Source: Craterostigma plantagineum (taxonomy: Eukaryota > Streptophyta > Magnoliopsida > Lamiales > Linderniaceae). Taken from it: a stretch of 64,000 nt of DNA. Below, piece by piece: positions 33,085 to 44,051 of this stretch. The stretch is taken from contig JAPQWV010000651.1 of the NCBI GenBank assembly GCA_027422505.1, positions 244,404 through 308,403 of the forward strand. The letters run 5' to 3'. The notes beneath the pieces were generated by a model, which saw only the letters and a list, made by a program, of their open reading frames with translations, did no database searches and was not told the DNA's origin. The position numbers and the translations under genes were made by a program. Within the stretch, counting starts at the first letter, position 1, and each line of letters starts with the position of its first letter.

Positions 33085-33733
33085 TTACAGCTCGACGAGC
33101 TTCAGCACCGCATAGGATATCGCATAAACCACGGCCGCCGCCGGGGATATGGCCGGAGAAGAAGACGGCTGAACGGATGTGGTGGTGGTACCGGCTGGGA
33201 CGGCGGACCCGACGGCAGGGGCATCCGTGGACAGAGGCGGAGAAGTGGTGGTGGAAGAAGCCGGCGGTGCTTCTCCCTTGGAGGCACCTACGGTGACGGC
33301 GAGCTTCATCCCGCCGCCGCAGTGGCCGGGGGCGCTGCAGATGAAGTAGTGATTTCCGGCGGTCTTGAGTGTGATGGAAGTGGCGCCGCTCGTGTCGGAG
33401 GTAATTGCGTTGCCGGCGGTGCAAGATTTGTAGTCGCTTTCGCTCACCTCGTCCACCGTGTGTCCAGATGGGTAGTTGAACACTGTTCAGTCAAAAAGTC
33501 ACCTTTGCTTTATGAATTGATAAAGATTATATATTTGCATTATTGAGACGTGGTCGTTTCTTACCGAGACTATCGCCGACGGCAAAGGTCTTTCCGCCGG
33601 CCCAAGTGGTGTAGTCGCCGCCCATTGACCAGCCAGAGGAGTCGCCCACCGTGTAAACAGTCGCCGGAACTGTTCGAATCAAACTGCAGCATATCACTGT
33701 CATCATCATTATTACAGTCGCTGTTGCCGCCAT
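33085..33733 (-). CDS. Uclacyanin-like blue copper protein, GPI-anchor type
   Basis: Two exons, 33565-33733 and 33085-33482, encode about 188 residues. An N-terminal hydrophobic signal peptide ([16 protein letters not shown]...) is followed by the phytocyanin domain beginning [17 protein letters not shown]. Copper ligands are visible: His in PSGHTVDEV, then Cys and His in ICSAPGHC, and an axial Met in GGGMKL. Met, not Gln, points to the uclacyanin/plantacyanin class rather than stellacyanins. The domain is followed by a P/S/T-rich hinge and a hydrophobic C-terminal tail ending VLKLVEL, consistent with a GPI anchor at the cell surface. Electron transfer partners are unknown. The intron after GDSL is at the position common to phytocyanins. 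A GTG six bases upstream is not the start. Confidence 0.92.
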
Positions 33734-33852
33734 TTTCACTTTTCTTACTTCTCTAATTAATTTTTTAAAAATTTTCAGTGGAAACCAAGAAGAGATATTA
33801 TGAGGTATGAGTATGTATGTTGCAAATCAAAATAAGCTCATGCAACGTCACG

Positions 33853-33862
33853 TTATATATAG
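33853..33862 (-). promoter_or_regulatory. TATA box of the uclacyanin gene
   Basis: tatatataac on the minus strand, about 120 bp upstream of the ATG at 33733, close to an acgtgacgt motif. Confidence 0.55.
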
Positions 33863-34479
33863 GAGAAAGAGGGAGAGAGGTTGGAGGAGAAGTGGGAGTA
33901 GCTCACTGAATGCTTGTGTTTGATTATGGGATATATAGTTGTAAAGGGTTGTAAAATAGGAGAAACTTTATTTTCTTATGTTACCTAAAAAACTTCAACT
34001 TCCTCGTCATGATGAGGTTGAGATAATGCAATGATAATTGTCCCCTCGTTCCTTTTTTCTTTTTACTTTGCCTTTTTTCCCCCTTTTGTGTTCTTTAGTC
34101 CCATAATTGAAAATGCTCTTTTGAAGTATAATAAATGCATCCGCCAAAGTTTACATTATTAGAGAGCTCTCGATTGTTGATTGCCCTAAATGTACAAAAA
34201 AGTTTGTATAGGGGGAAGGGAATTAAGCCTAATGTTCTTGCATGAAAAATCTTAATCGTCGTACATACAGTATATGTCTCAAATGAATCAATCTTTTTTT
34301 TTTTACAAAACGATAGCTTGCATCAATAAACAAAGACATGGGCTAGATAGCACAATGTGTCTCTCCGGTGATATCAGTATCGGTAGAGAACAAATGCTCA
34401 CAAAGGACCAAAACACCACAAGTAGCAAAATCCGACAGAAAACGAAATAAACCCCAAACTTGGACCAAATGAATCAATC
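33863..34479. other. Upstream spacer of uclacyanin
   Basis: AT-rich intergenic DNA with no gene or repeat recognised. The right edge ends in the 9-bp target duplication of the next element. Confidence 0.4.
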
Positions 34480-34616
34480 GGGTCGTGTAAAAAGTTGGCC
34501 TTTGACATGATCAATGTTAAAAAAAATAGCCTCCAAGTGTATAATGACGGTTATACCCTTACTAAATGGGTCCCACTTTTTGAAATCGATATCTGTTATC
34601 GGGGTCACAAAAGGGC

Positions 34617-34700
34617 GGGCGGGTCGTAGTTCAGTGGTTGTGTAGTCAGACGTTCAAGTAGTAGGTCATGGGTTCAAACCCCCAACACGTAATTTTTTTT
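34617..34700 (+). repeat. tRNA-like (SINE-head-like) segment
   Basis: An A-box-like tagttcagtgg (34627-34637) and a B-box-like ggttcaaacc (34671-34680) are spaced as in a tRNA gene, followed by a T-rich run near 34690. No full cloverleaf could be drawn, so a tRNA-derived SINE head or tRNA relic is more likely than a functional tRNA. Confidence 0.55.
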
Positions 34701-34716
34701 ATTTTTTTGCAACATG

Positions 34717-35045
34717 GACGGGACCCCTGCAGCATGGACAGGACCCCTGCCGTGTGTGTGGGGGACCCCTGCGCTGTGTGCAGGGACCCTTGCGCTGTGT
34801 GCGGGCAACAGCGCAGGGGTCCCCGCACACAGCGCATGGGTCCCCGCACACAGAGCAGGACACCCGCGCATAGCACAGGGGTCCATGTAGCCGCGCACAG
34901 CACAGGGGTCCCCCTGCACACAGCACAGGGTCCCCCGCACACAGCGCAGGGGTCCCGCCCATGCTGCGCACCAGATGGGCGGGACCCCTGCTATATAGCG
35001 CAGGTCCACTGAGCAGGGGACCCGTGCTATATAGCAGGGGTCCCC
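34717..35045. repeat. GC-rich minisatellite with internal inversion
   Basis: About a dozen diverged units of ~22-26 bp built on gcacacagcgcaggggtccc. Units before about 34808 are in one orientation (ccctgcgctgtgtgc) and those after it in the other, making an imperfect palindrome. Confidence 0.75.
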
Positions 35046-35192
35046 CTGCTATTTTTAAAAAGATGCCCTGTCAAATGACGTAAATACCCTTAATTTAAAT
35101 TTTTTTTAAAAATATAAAAAATCGATGGGGCTATTTTTTTAACGTTGACTATGTCAAATGCCATTTTTTTTTTAAAATATTCCGAATCAATC

Positions 35193-35813
35193 AGTCTACT
35201 CAACCAAACCCCAACAAAACGTTCACCTAACCCAAACCACCAAAAGTTGTAACGACTTGCTGCGCCCACAACACGAAACTCATCATGATATTTGAGGAAT
35301 CTCGACTCATGCTTTTCAATTTATTTGTTGATGGGTCATCGTCCGTTGTTCATGGGGTTGGTTCGGCATAAAGAGTTGGTGATATTTTTTTTATCTTTAG
35401 TAAGTGATATATGGTTGGTGATGACAATTTATATGCATATAATCTATGACGATTTCATTCTAGTTCACTTAACAATCTCACCAAATACCCACTACAACGT
35501 GCATGTGTTTTGTAGAAGTGGTATGTAACTTCCTAAATAACAACTATACATCAGAAATCGAATCAATTCACCTCATAACAAAATAACCATAGCTACTAAT
35601 AGACGAAAACAGAAGAGGACATTTCATATACTATAAGTTCTCTCAAGTAGTTTCTGAAGGTGGCGGAATCGTAAAGGAAAAGTACCTGGAAATTCGCCAT
35701 ACGCCGCATAAACCTCCAATCTTCAAGCATTTTCTTGGGAGTGTGTTCGTATTATTACACGAGGAAATGGCGAGAATTCGAAAAAAATAAGAAAATGGTA
35801 ATTAGCATAATCA
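35193..35813. other. Spacer and 3' UTR of REN1
   Basis: AT-rich DNA after the transposon, running into the presumed 3' UTR of REN1 on the minus strand. No further gene. Confidence 0.4.
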
Positions 35814-38800
35814 TCATCTGGACAGTGTCCTAGGAGCAACTTTAGGATGGCCCTTGTTGTCCCCAGTGGGAAAGCTCTCGGATTTTCCCCAGTCAACATT
35901 TGGTTGTTGTTGCCCATCTGCTTTTATCGTCCCTTTATCGGCGTGTGATTGGCTCTTCGCATCTTTCTGCTTTGACGACCTACTGACTTTGGACTCTATG
36001 TGCTTTGTCAGAATTTCGCTGGGCTGATGATGTTCAGATCCTTTGCCTTTGTCATCGTAGCGTTGGAGATCGGTTTCGATCGCTGAACGTCGTTCCTTTA
36101 AAAAGTTAAGTCTGTCTGTCAGCTTTGATAGGGCAGAAGCTGTTGAATTAGTGCCCTATCATATACAAGCAGCAGTAGATATGTATTCTTAGTTGGACAA
36201 GTATCTAACCAAGCAGATGATTATCTATAATCTAGACAAGAAAACAACGATTTGGATTCTACTTCATGCTATGATATGCGTCGTTTGAGTTCTATCTTTC
36301 AACGAAGTTTTAGCATCAATTTGTGTGCTTGTATTTGTCTAGGATGTGAAGTCTATATCCGAGAAACAAGGGAAGTACCTCGCCCCTTGAACTAGACTTT
36401 GTAGTTATGGTTGTGCCGTATCTATCTGAAGTATCCATGATAATATCCTCGGACAATTGTTTCTTTGATGAGTCCACTTTCTTGTCTTTTTCTTTGCCAG
36501 ACTTGCCTAAAGGAGAGTCCTTCTACGTATTAGACCAAAAAACAAATGCAAGTAATGACATTAGTTGACATGAAGAAAACGAGACACACTGAGATGTGGA
36601 ACTTGTGATTAGAGGATGGATTTTTTTCCATGTCCCATGTCAATGAGAAGCTTCTTAATGTGAATTCTTATGCCATAATAACTGCAATAAGAATGCTCCT
36701 GAGATGTGAATGCATGTATACCTTGGTTATGGACGAATTATCATAACTATTTGAAGTAGCTTCACCTCCACCTCCAGTACCCGCAAGTTTTTCGTTCCTG
36801 TCGAATAAAAAAAGTCATTTCATAAAGTGCTTATTCTCTACCTTATCTTTTGACGCACAACTGTTTCAAATGGAAACAAAGCATGCATACAATTTCAGTT
36901 GTTGATTTGTATCTCGATGAAGCTGGTTTCCTTTGTTATGCCCTGACTTAGAATTGTTTTCACGCAGTTGATTAAGCTCCACTTGTAGATCACCAGCTTT
37001 CTGTTTGAAGTTCCTGATATCTGCTTCTGTTTTAACAATTTCTTCCAGATCTGCCTTTGTCTATAGTTAATTCAGTTGGTTAGATGGGGGTTAACTAAAA
37101 TAAATATCAGGAAAACACAAACACGAACCTTCTCATCAAGGGAAGTGAAAGGTACATTTGAATCTGATAATTTAAGACCAGCTTCGAGTGCTTTCCTCAA
37201 CTCCATCTCCCTCTGTAACTGCTCTTGGAGACTTGCCACCTAACATGCAAATTCGATCTTTTTAACACTTTATTCAAGCTGGATATTAGCCCTAGATTGA
37301 CTGCATAAGGTTCATGGTATTCTTGCCAAGGAAGAAAGACAACGTCGAAAATCTTTTTAAGAATACGAGGCTTACCTCCATCGCAAGAGCTTGACGACGA
37401 TGAAACAAATCATGCTTCCGCTTCTCTATGCTTTCTTGAAGAAGTGAATTTGCCTTAGCCTATCATGGTATGTAAGTAAAAGTTCTCATGCAATGAATAA
37501 AAGAGATTGATTGGGCAGCAACACATCAGGAAAGGAATGGACATCCGTTGGTTTACCTCTTTTGTGATTTTGATCTCCAGATCTGTCTTGATGGACTCAA
37601 GTTTTTGAATTTCACTCCTATTCATGCGTAACAAGAATACCAATTCATTTTATTTTAGATCCTACAAGTATGTTCAGATTAACATAAGTGTATTAAACTT
37701 ACTCTTCCTCCAAAGGAAGGTCAATGGATTCCATGGAAAGGTTCTTCCTTGCCTGGAAAGCAAATATGTAACATTTGTCCAGTAAAATATCTCTACAGCC
37801 TAAAACTTACAAGTATAATCAACAGTGTGTTACTTCAATTTTTGACAATAAGCATATTTTGTGTCCAAAATTTTGAAGAACAGTAGTTTAATCTTCAGTG
37901 TCAAATGACCAGAGATAAATTCATGAGTTAATTGAAGTATCGAAGACGTACAGGAGTTCGCCCCCAAACCGTGGGCCGTCGTAAACTGCGTGAAGGTCCG
38001 GGAATTATTTCAGAGGACTTGTAAGAAACAGCTGCTTCAGTAGAATCAACCCCGAAGGACTTAGAAGAGTCAGTTGGCCTTACTTTGGCATCATCATTAT
38101 ATGAATCCGTAAAGCTATCATTTCCTCCCCTATTATCATGTAAATGCTTAGAAGCATGAGGTCGACTCAAGACTTTTGGGCTCTCTTCAAGGTCATTGTC
38201 TAGGTCAGGGGACTCAGACCCTGAGCTGTTACTTCTTGAAGGCATTGTCTCAACTGTCTGTCATCCAATTTGTAAAGTTCTCATTAAGTAAACAATCGAT
38301 GGAGAGATATTTATGGAGATGAATTCAAAAGAGCAGTCTCAAAGACCACATCCATTGATGTTCTCATAATAACAAATAATGACCTGTTTTTCATATTGAT
38401 TTTCTCCAGTATCGCAACTAGTTGGAGTTGATTCATGTTCTATATCTTCATCGACATCCGTCGTGTAGTCCTCAGTAGCATCCTCCTCCTCATCCTCATC
38501 GTCATCTTCATCATCAAAACTGTCATTGTCCTCATCAGTTATTTCTCCACTCTCACTGCCACTTTCTTCCGAATCAGTGTACGGTTCATGGGTTATGTCA
38601 CCCTCCTGCAAATTAATGGCGTTTGACCACATAGAATATGAGTCCTCTAATGAAATATAAAGTCAATTAACGCCATTATAGATTTCTCAAACTATTTAAG
38701 CCACAGAGTATTTGTTGCAGGCTTGGATGGACTGCAACTCACAAGAAATCATGAGAAATGAACTGTAATTCAGAGTTTGATGCCTTCTTTAATTCTTTGA

Positions 38801-41800
38801 AATCAATTTAGTGACTTCTATTTTAAATCAGCATTCGATGTCAAGCAAAATGCCAAAGCATACCCCAAATATATTGTCATACTCCTCGAGCAATGTAATG
38901 ACAATGGCTTGAGCATGATTAGCAGCAGCAGCCGCTTGCAGAAGTTGAACAGAACCATCACCTCCCACATCAAAATCATGATCGAGCTCGCAATCACCGG
39001 CCAGAAGTGGTCGAAGGAGTAATGGAGCCATGCAAGCTGCCACCGCCGATACGCTCATTCTGTTCACAGCCTTGTTCTCAGCCACCTGCTGCATCATCAT
39101 CAGGATTCTGACATGGGAAACCAAAACAAACCAAAGAATCAGAAATATTAAAATTGATAACATGTCTAACAAACAAACCAAAACATCATTGAGACAATTC
39201 CAACATGCTCTTTCACAATATCCACCTCCAGTGTAACCACCTGAAGTCCTAATTTATAAGGCACTATACTATGTTAACTTATACTTCAACGAAGTGGAAG
39301 ACCAACAAGAAGTTCAAGAGTACGACTATCATTACCTTTGTAACAGGCGTCGATTTGGCTCTGGAAATGTTTCACATATAGCAGAACGCATAGCGCTAAC
39401 TCTCATTCCACGGTCAGTTCCTACAATTAATAAAGCATATTATTTGGCAGGCACATTGAACTCTTTGATACTGGAATCCTACTAGCCAATGTCATTTTCA
39501 TGTAGTATGCCTCAGTTGGACGTCATGTGCTTTGACGAACAGAAATTAATCATTTCTAATTCCACAACCTTTCAGTTGTATTATGTATACAAAGCCACTA
39601 GCAATCAGTGCACTGATAGGTTGATTAATACAAGCTATCGTTTCGGAAAAAAAAATCAGTGCATTGATAGAAAAGAAAGATAAAGTATGGACAATCAAAA
39701 TCATTGTTCAGGAATCTCGTTGAGATAATTACTTCTTAATATCTTGATCCACATTTTAACTTAAGCAAAATCGGGAAGGTACTTCGTTTGTGGAAGAAAA
39801 AACTTACGGCAAGCTTCAAGAAGGGCCTTGCAGCAAGAAGCCGGAACGGGCGATGAAGGTAACTCTCGAAGAACATACTGGAACATTTGACCAAATCTTT
39901 AAATACTTTCTAGAACTACAACATAAAGTTGACAGAATTCCTGTTGTTTTAGGATATACCTTTATGCAGTCAGCTATAACATGTGCATCCTCGTCAGCTG
40001 AAAACTCGGTTTTCCCTTAATTATTTGAAAACATATAACTCATCATAAGTAGTTAGATTCAAAATACTCATCCTAGTAATAAAATGCAGTCTATCAAGTG
40101 AAAACCACCTTTTTCATATTCTAGTATTCTGTGTTCAACGTCTTCAACGTCAGCAGCTTGTCTCAAGATACCTTCCGTCTTGACTCCTATAGAAGGGCAT
40201 CGCTTAGTAAGAAAAGGTAGCTAACAAGCAGTAATAGAGCATAAACTTGTGAGGAACCAAACTTTTTACGCTAAACAAATTTAAGCCTCATGGAACGTAA
40301 CTTACCATGTTCTTCAAGAAATCTTAGAGCTTTCTCCAGAAACGATGGAGTGCCATCAATGTCTTCCAAAGCTAGTAAGATAGGACGGCCGATAACCATT
40401 GGTTTAGCTGGTAGTTTGTCTTTGGCTATAAAACAAGAGAGAATACCCAAACAGTTGGACTGATAATTGGAGATGGTCAAAAGTTTAAACCACCATTTGA
40501 AAGTTCTCCTACAAATCTAATGATGCAACCTCACCCTTCCACCATTGGAAAAATGAAAAGGAAAAGTAAATCATTAAAGTACACCATAAGAATCTATGGT
40601 CCAATCTTACGAAAATTTGCATATATTTCAATCTTAAAAGCAGCTGAGGTCAAGATGCTTACATGGTTCTAAGGAAACATCTGCTTCACCAGATTGATCG
40701 TTCTTGAATAGACCATTTTGTCCCATAACTGATGCAGCATTAGGAGCATTCGAAATTGCTTCTTCAAGTGCGATCTTCCACTCATGAAGATCTTCCAGTG
40801 TTTCAGCCTGGATTGTCCAAGCACATGGCAATAAGCAAAACTTTTTTTTCATATCATATTGATGGTACAGTGAGATTGATTAGTGATTATTGTGCAAGGG
40901 AGAAGCATGGATCAAGGACAGTCTGGCATATAGTCATGAGAAAAAACACAGTACATTTTCTTTCCTAAATATACAACCAGAAGTAACATTTTATCCCAAA
41001 CAAGCCACTTGACTCTTCCACCCGGTAGCTTCAAGAATAATCCATGACTTAAAGTAGGTCATCATTCACATGATTGGGAAACTAGACATGAACGTTGGAC
41101 TAATATACAGCACAATATTGGGGAAATAGCATCAGGATAGTGCTGAAAGCTGTGGTGATGATGAGTAATAAGAAGGTGTTGGACCTTGAGTGTGAAAGCG
41201 CGTCCATCACGACCATCCGTGAAGAGAACTGTTAGCAGTTTCTTTGCTTCCTTCACTACGACACTGGAATTTAAACCAACAGTGTCGGGAACATATGTGA
41301 TTTGATAGAAACATTACTTCACTAATTGAAGAAGATAAATGATTAAGAGACCAACCTGCCTGAACTGTTGAGATCTATGCCTCCTAGAGTTAAATTGACT
41401 TCACTTCCTTTTTGGGGCACTACACTCTGACCAAAGCATGAATAATAATATTGAGATACGACTTTGGTAGGAAACCACACGACGTAAATATGTAAATCAA
41501 CAGTTGGAAGATTTGCCAAGTTATTTCAGTTTCCTATTTTAAAAATGGTTCTTAAGTGAACTATGAATCATAATAAACCGTGAGAAAGTAGAGTTAATCT
41601 TAGTAAAGCTAATTACTGTAATTCATACTGTAAGAATTTCAAATTGTGCAATCCTCTTCATAAATCAATGCCACTGCATGCAAAAATGCAACGATCCTAT
41701 CAAATCCTGAACTGGGGAACTAGAAGAATTTAGAACCTCCCAATTGAAATGGCCTTAGAAGTATATCATTGGAATGAATGTAATAAGGAAGGCTCTAGAG

Positions 41801-42989
41801 AGAGAGAGAGAGAGAAAGCACAACTTACTGGATCACTCCTGTAGAAGACTAAGGACGTATGAGTTAAAATAAACCATCTCTTCTTCCATGATGTCCACCC
41901 AATGCCTGCATATTGGCTCAAGAACTTCAGGAGACAACAGTTGCCACAATGTAGAACAAGGATACACTTCAACTTAATATGCTTGTCTCTGACTCGCTTG
42001 TATAGGAGGATGTTTAAAGCTTCTACTCGCTATTCTTCAACAGTTTGCATTAAATTAAACGACACAAACCTTTTGATGATAAGAACAGGGGGCCAGTTTT
42101 ATACACCTGCACCACGTATAACATTCATAAATCTGTTTGCTTCAATATAATCAAAACATAATAAATATGTCTTTCCAAGAAAGAGAAATGCATTTCCTTT
42201 ATCGCATGTTTTCAGGGCGGTTAAATGGAAACTGCATATTTGTAGATATGGACTTGTTATGGGAGCTTAAGCTGAAAACCTCAAAATCTTTGAAACGGAC
42301 TTAGTATACATACACACAACACAATGAATTCTGACGTTCGTATCCAAAACAGCGGGATTGGGTTAGACTTTAGGGATCAATATTGAGTATGATCAAATTC
42401 TCATTGGCAACATCCTATCAACTACTGAAACAAATATGCACAAACCACACTACCAGATTCAATTTGCATCAGCTCAATTTGCAAGAAATTAGATTGCGGA
42501 GACATTCCAGACATCATCTATTATAATACTTGGCGAAGAAGCTTCATACAGAACATGCAAGCATTGCATACACAACACGCGTTTGGCTCGACGAATACGT
42601 TACAGAATTTCCACTAAATCGATGCAATTTTGAAATAACAAATAAGGATTGAGAACATAATTACAGTCAATTTTAACAACCTTATTGCCGCCATGATGAG
42701 TTGGTGTTGTTGGTGCAGGCGGCGGAGGTGGAGGAGGCGGTGGTGGCTCCTTGTGCTCGCTTTCCACCTAAAACAATACATATACATAAACTTAATGTAA
42801 ATGAAATCAATTTCGATTGATTGATCCAACAAATTACGGAATAAACAATGACATGCAGATGGCCGACGCAAAAATTGTATACACACAGATCCAACAAATT
42901 ACGGAATAAACAATGACATGCAGATGGCCGACGCAAAAATTGTATACACACACATTTGATGATGCGTCAGCTGCGTTCCCGCTCGTCAT
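35814..42989 (-). CDS. REN1: PH-domain Rho/ROP GTPase-activating protein REN1
   Basis: Stimulates GTP hydrolysis by ROP GTPases; Arabidopsis REN1 restrains ROP1 at the pollen-tube apex. Exon 1 (42954-42989, MTSGNAADASSN) and exon 2 (42681-42767, ending in a polyproline run) are followed by VYKTGPLFLSSK (near 42074-42110) and the PH domain, GIGWTSWKKRWFILTHTS...KKLLTVLFTDGRDGRAFTLK...DLHEWKIALEEAI. Then comes the RhoGAP domain with the arginine finger in EGILRQAADVE, and SSPVPASCC...CETFPEPNRRLL and VAACMAPLLLRPLLAG. After it come a D/E-rich acidic stretch, a disordered region and C-terminal coiled coils (RRQALAMEV, LQEQLQREMELRKALEAGL). The stop is set at 35814-35816 after PRTLSR. All conserved blocks stayed in frame where checked. 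Interior exon edges are approximate. Confidence 0.93.
42823..42952. repeat. Perfect 65-bp tandem duplication in REN1 intron 1
   Basis: The unit starting gatccaacaaattacgg (42823-42887) is repeated exactly at 42888-42952. The right copy ends at the 5' splice site of exon 1 (donor gtgtgtg at 42953). Confidence 0.9.
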
Positions 42990-43989
42990 CAACTTGTTGT
43001 TCGATTCGACCTATGACTAACTAATATCAATATATCCCATCGGAGCCCAAAAAAAAAAAAAAGACGAAGGAACCTGCAAATTGCACATATATATGGATCG
43101 TCAGTGACGGATCAAATGCCGAGCTCAAATACATACGCTAAGCTGACAAATACAACAATCAAAGCGAGTCATTTCCTTACCTTTTCTTGTTTTTCAAGTT
43201 CTTTCAATGCTTGTTCACAGTTGTGGTACGATCAGAAAATGTCGCATCTATGGGGAAATGAGGTGGAAGAAAGAAACAGAAACGTGCGGAGAGACTTTTG
43301 GATTTGATTTACTATTGTTATTTTATTTATTTATTTATCAATAATACATTTTGCTTGCGCGCCCTTCATTTCGAGAAATTTTGGGGTGGCATAGGAATTG
43401 TAATGCAACACAAGCGACTTACTCAAAATAGTAAATTTTAGTTAAATAATTGCCATTTGTGTTTTGTTATCAAATCACATAATTACACTATGAACACATA
43501 TCTTCAATCAATTCGATATAATTTATACTCCGAGAAAATCTTCAATTAATTCGATATGTCATACGTAATTAACTTTATAAACTTTTTTTATTATTCTTAT
43601 TATCCTCACAAATCTCTTAAACGATAAACCCCATTTTAAAAATAAATTATCTATTCATCAATTATACTAAGGGTGAGAGATGACTATTAACTGCCGTTTT
43701 GGTCTGTAAAATTATTTATAATTTGCATCTCTATTTCTAATTTCATTAATTAAATAATTATCATATTTAACCCCTCAATTTTTAGTTATTATACTTATAC
43801 TCATACTCAAAATTTTCCTCTTATATATATAAAGTTATATTTCATCTACTAAACATAAATTATAAATTTCAAAATTAAGTTAGAACAATTACATTTTAAG
43901 CACACGCATAGAGTGTGCAGAAAGTACTAGTATATTTATCTATTAAACATTTGCTTAATACCCCTTGAGCATACAGTACTATTATATGA
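42990..43989. other. REN1 upstream region and SABRE 3' flank
   Basis: AT-rich intergenic DNA holding the REN1 promoter and 5' UTR. No mobile element or gene was recognised; the region 43330-43980 is low in complexity but not a clean repeat. Confidence 0.4.
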
Positions 43990-44051
43990 TCAAGCAAGCA
44001 TATATTTGAAATTGCTATTTTGGATAATGCAACATTTTGACAACATTATTA

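Larger units (their letters stand above)
34480..35183. mobile_element. MULE-type element carrying tRNA-like and minisatellite cargo
   Basis: A perfect 9-bp target duplication, gaatcaatc (34471-34479 and 35184-35192), flanks a 704-bp segment. Its sub-terminal regions are inverted copies: tttgacatgatcaatgtt on the left against tttgacatagtcaacgtt read from the right, followed by poly-A/T and tagcc. The 9-bp duplication suits a Mutator-like element. The core is GC-rich and holds the tRNA-like segment and the minisatellite listed separately. GC-rich ORFs across the core are compositional. Confidence 0.8.

Noticed and set aside
34617..34700. Functional tRNA gene
   Set aside because: A- and B-box motifs are present but no acceptor stem or full cloverleaf could be formed by eye.
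34674..35012. Long GC-rich ORFs on both strands (cysteine-rich proteins)
   Set aside because: They run through the minisatellite; open frames in all directions come from the repeat, and the peptides are simple repeats with no family resemblance.
35723..35917. ORF ending FEFSPFPRV as the REN1 C-terminus
   Set aside because: It is in a different frame from the REN1 exon; the correct frame ends PRTLSR at 35814.
38435..38626. Plus-strand hydrophobic ORF opposite REN1
   Set aside because: Antisense shadow of the D/E-rich acidic stretch of REN1.
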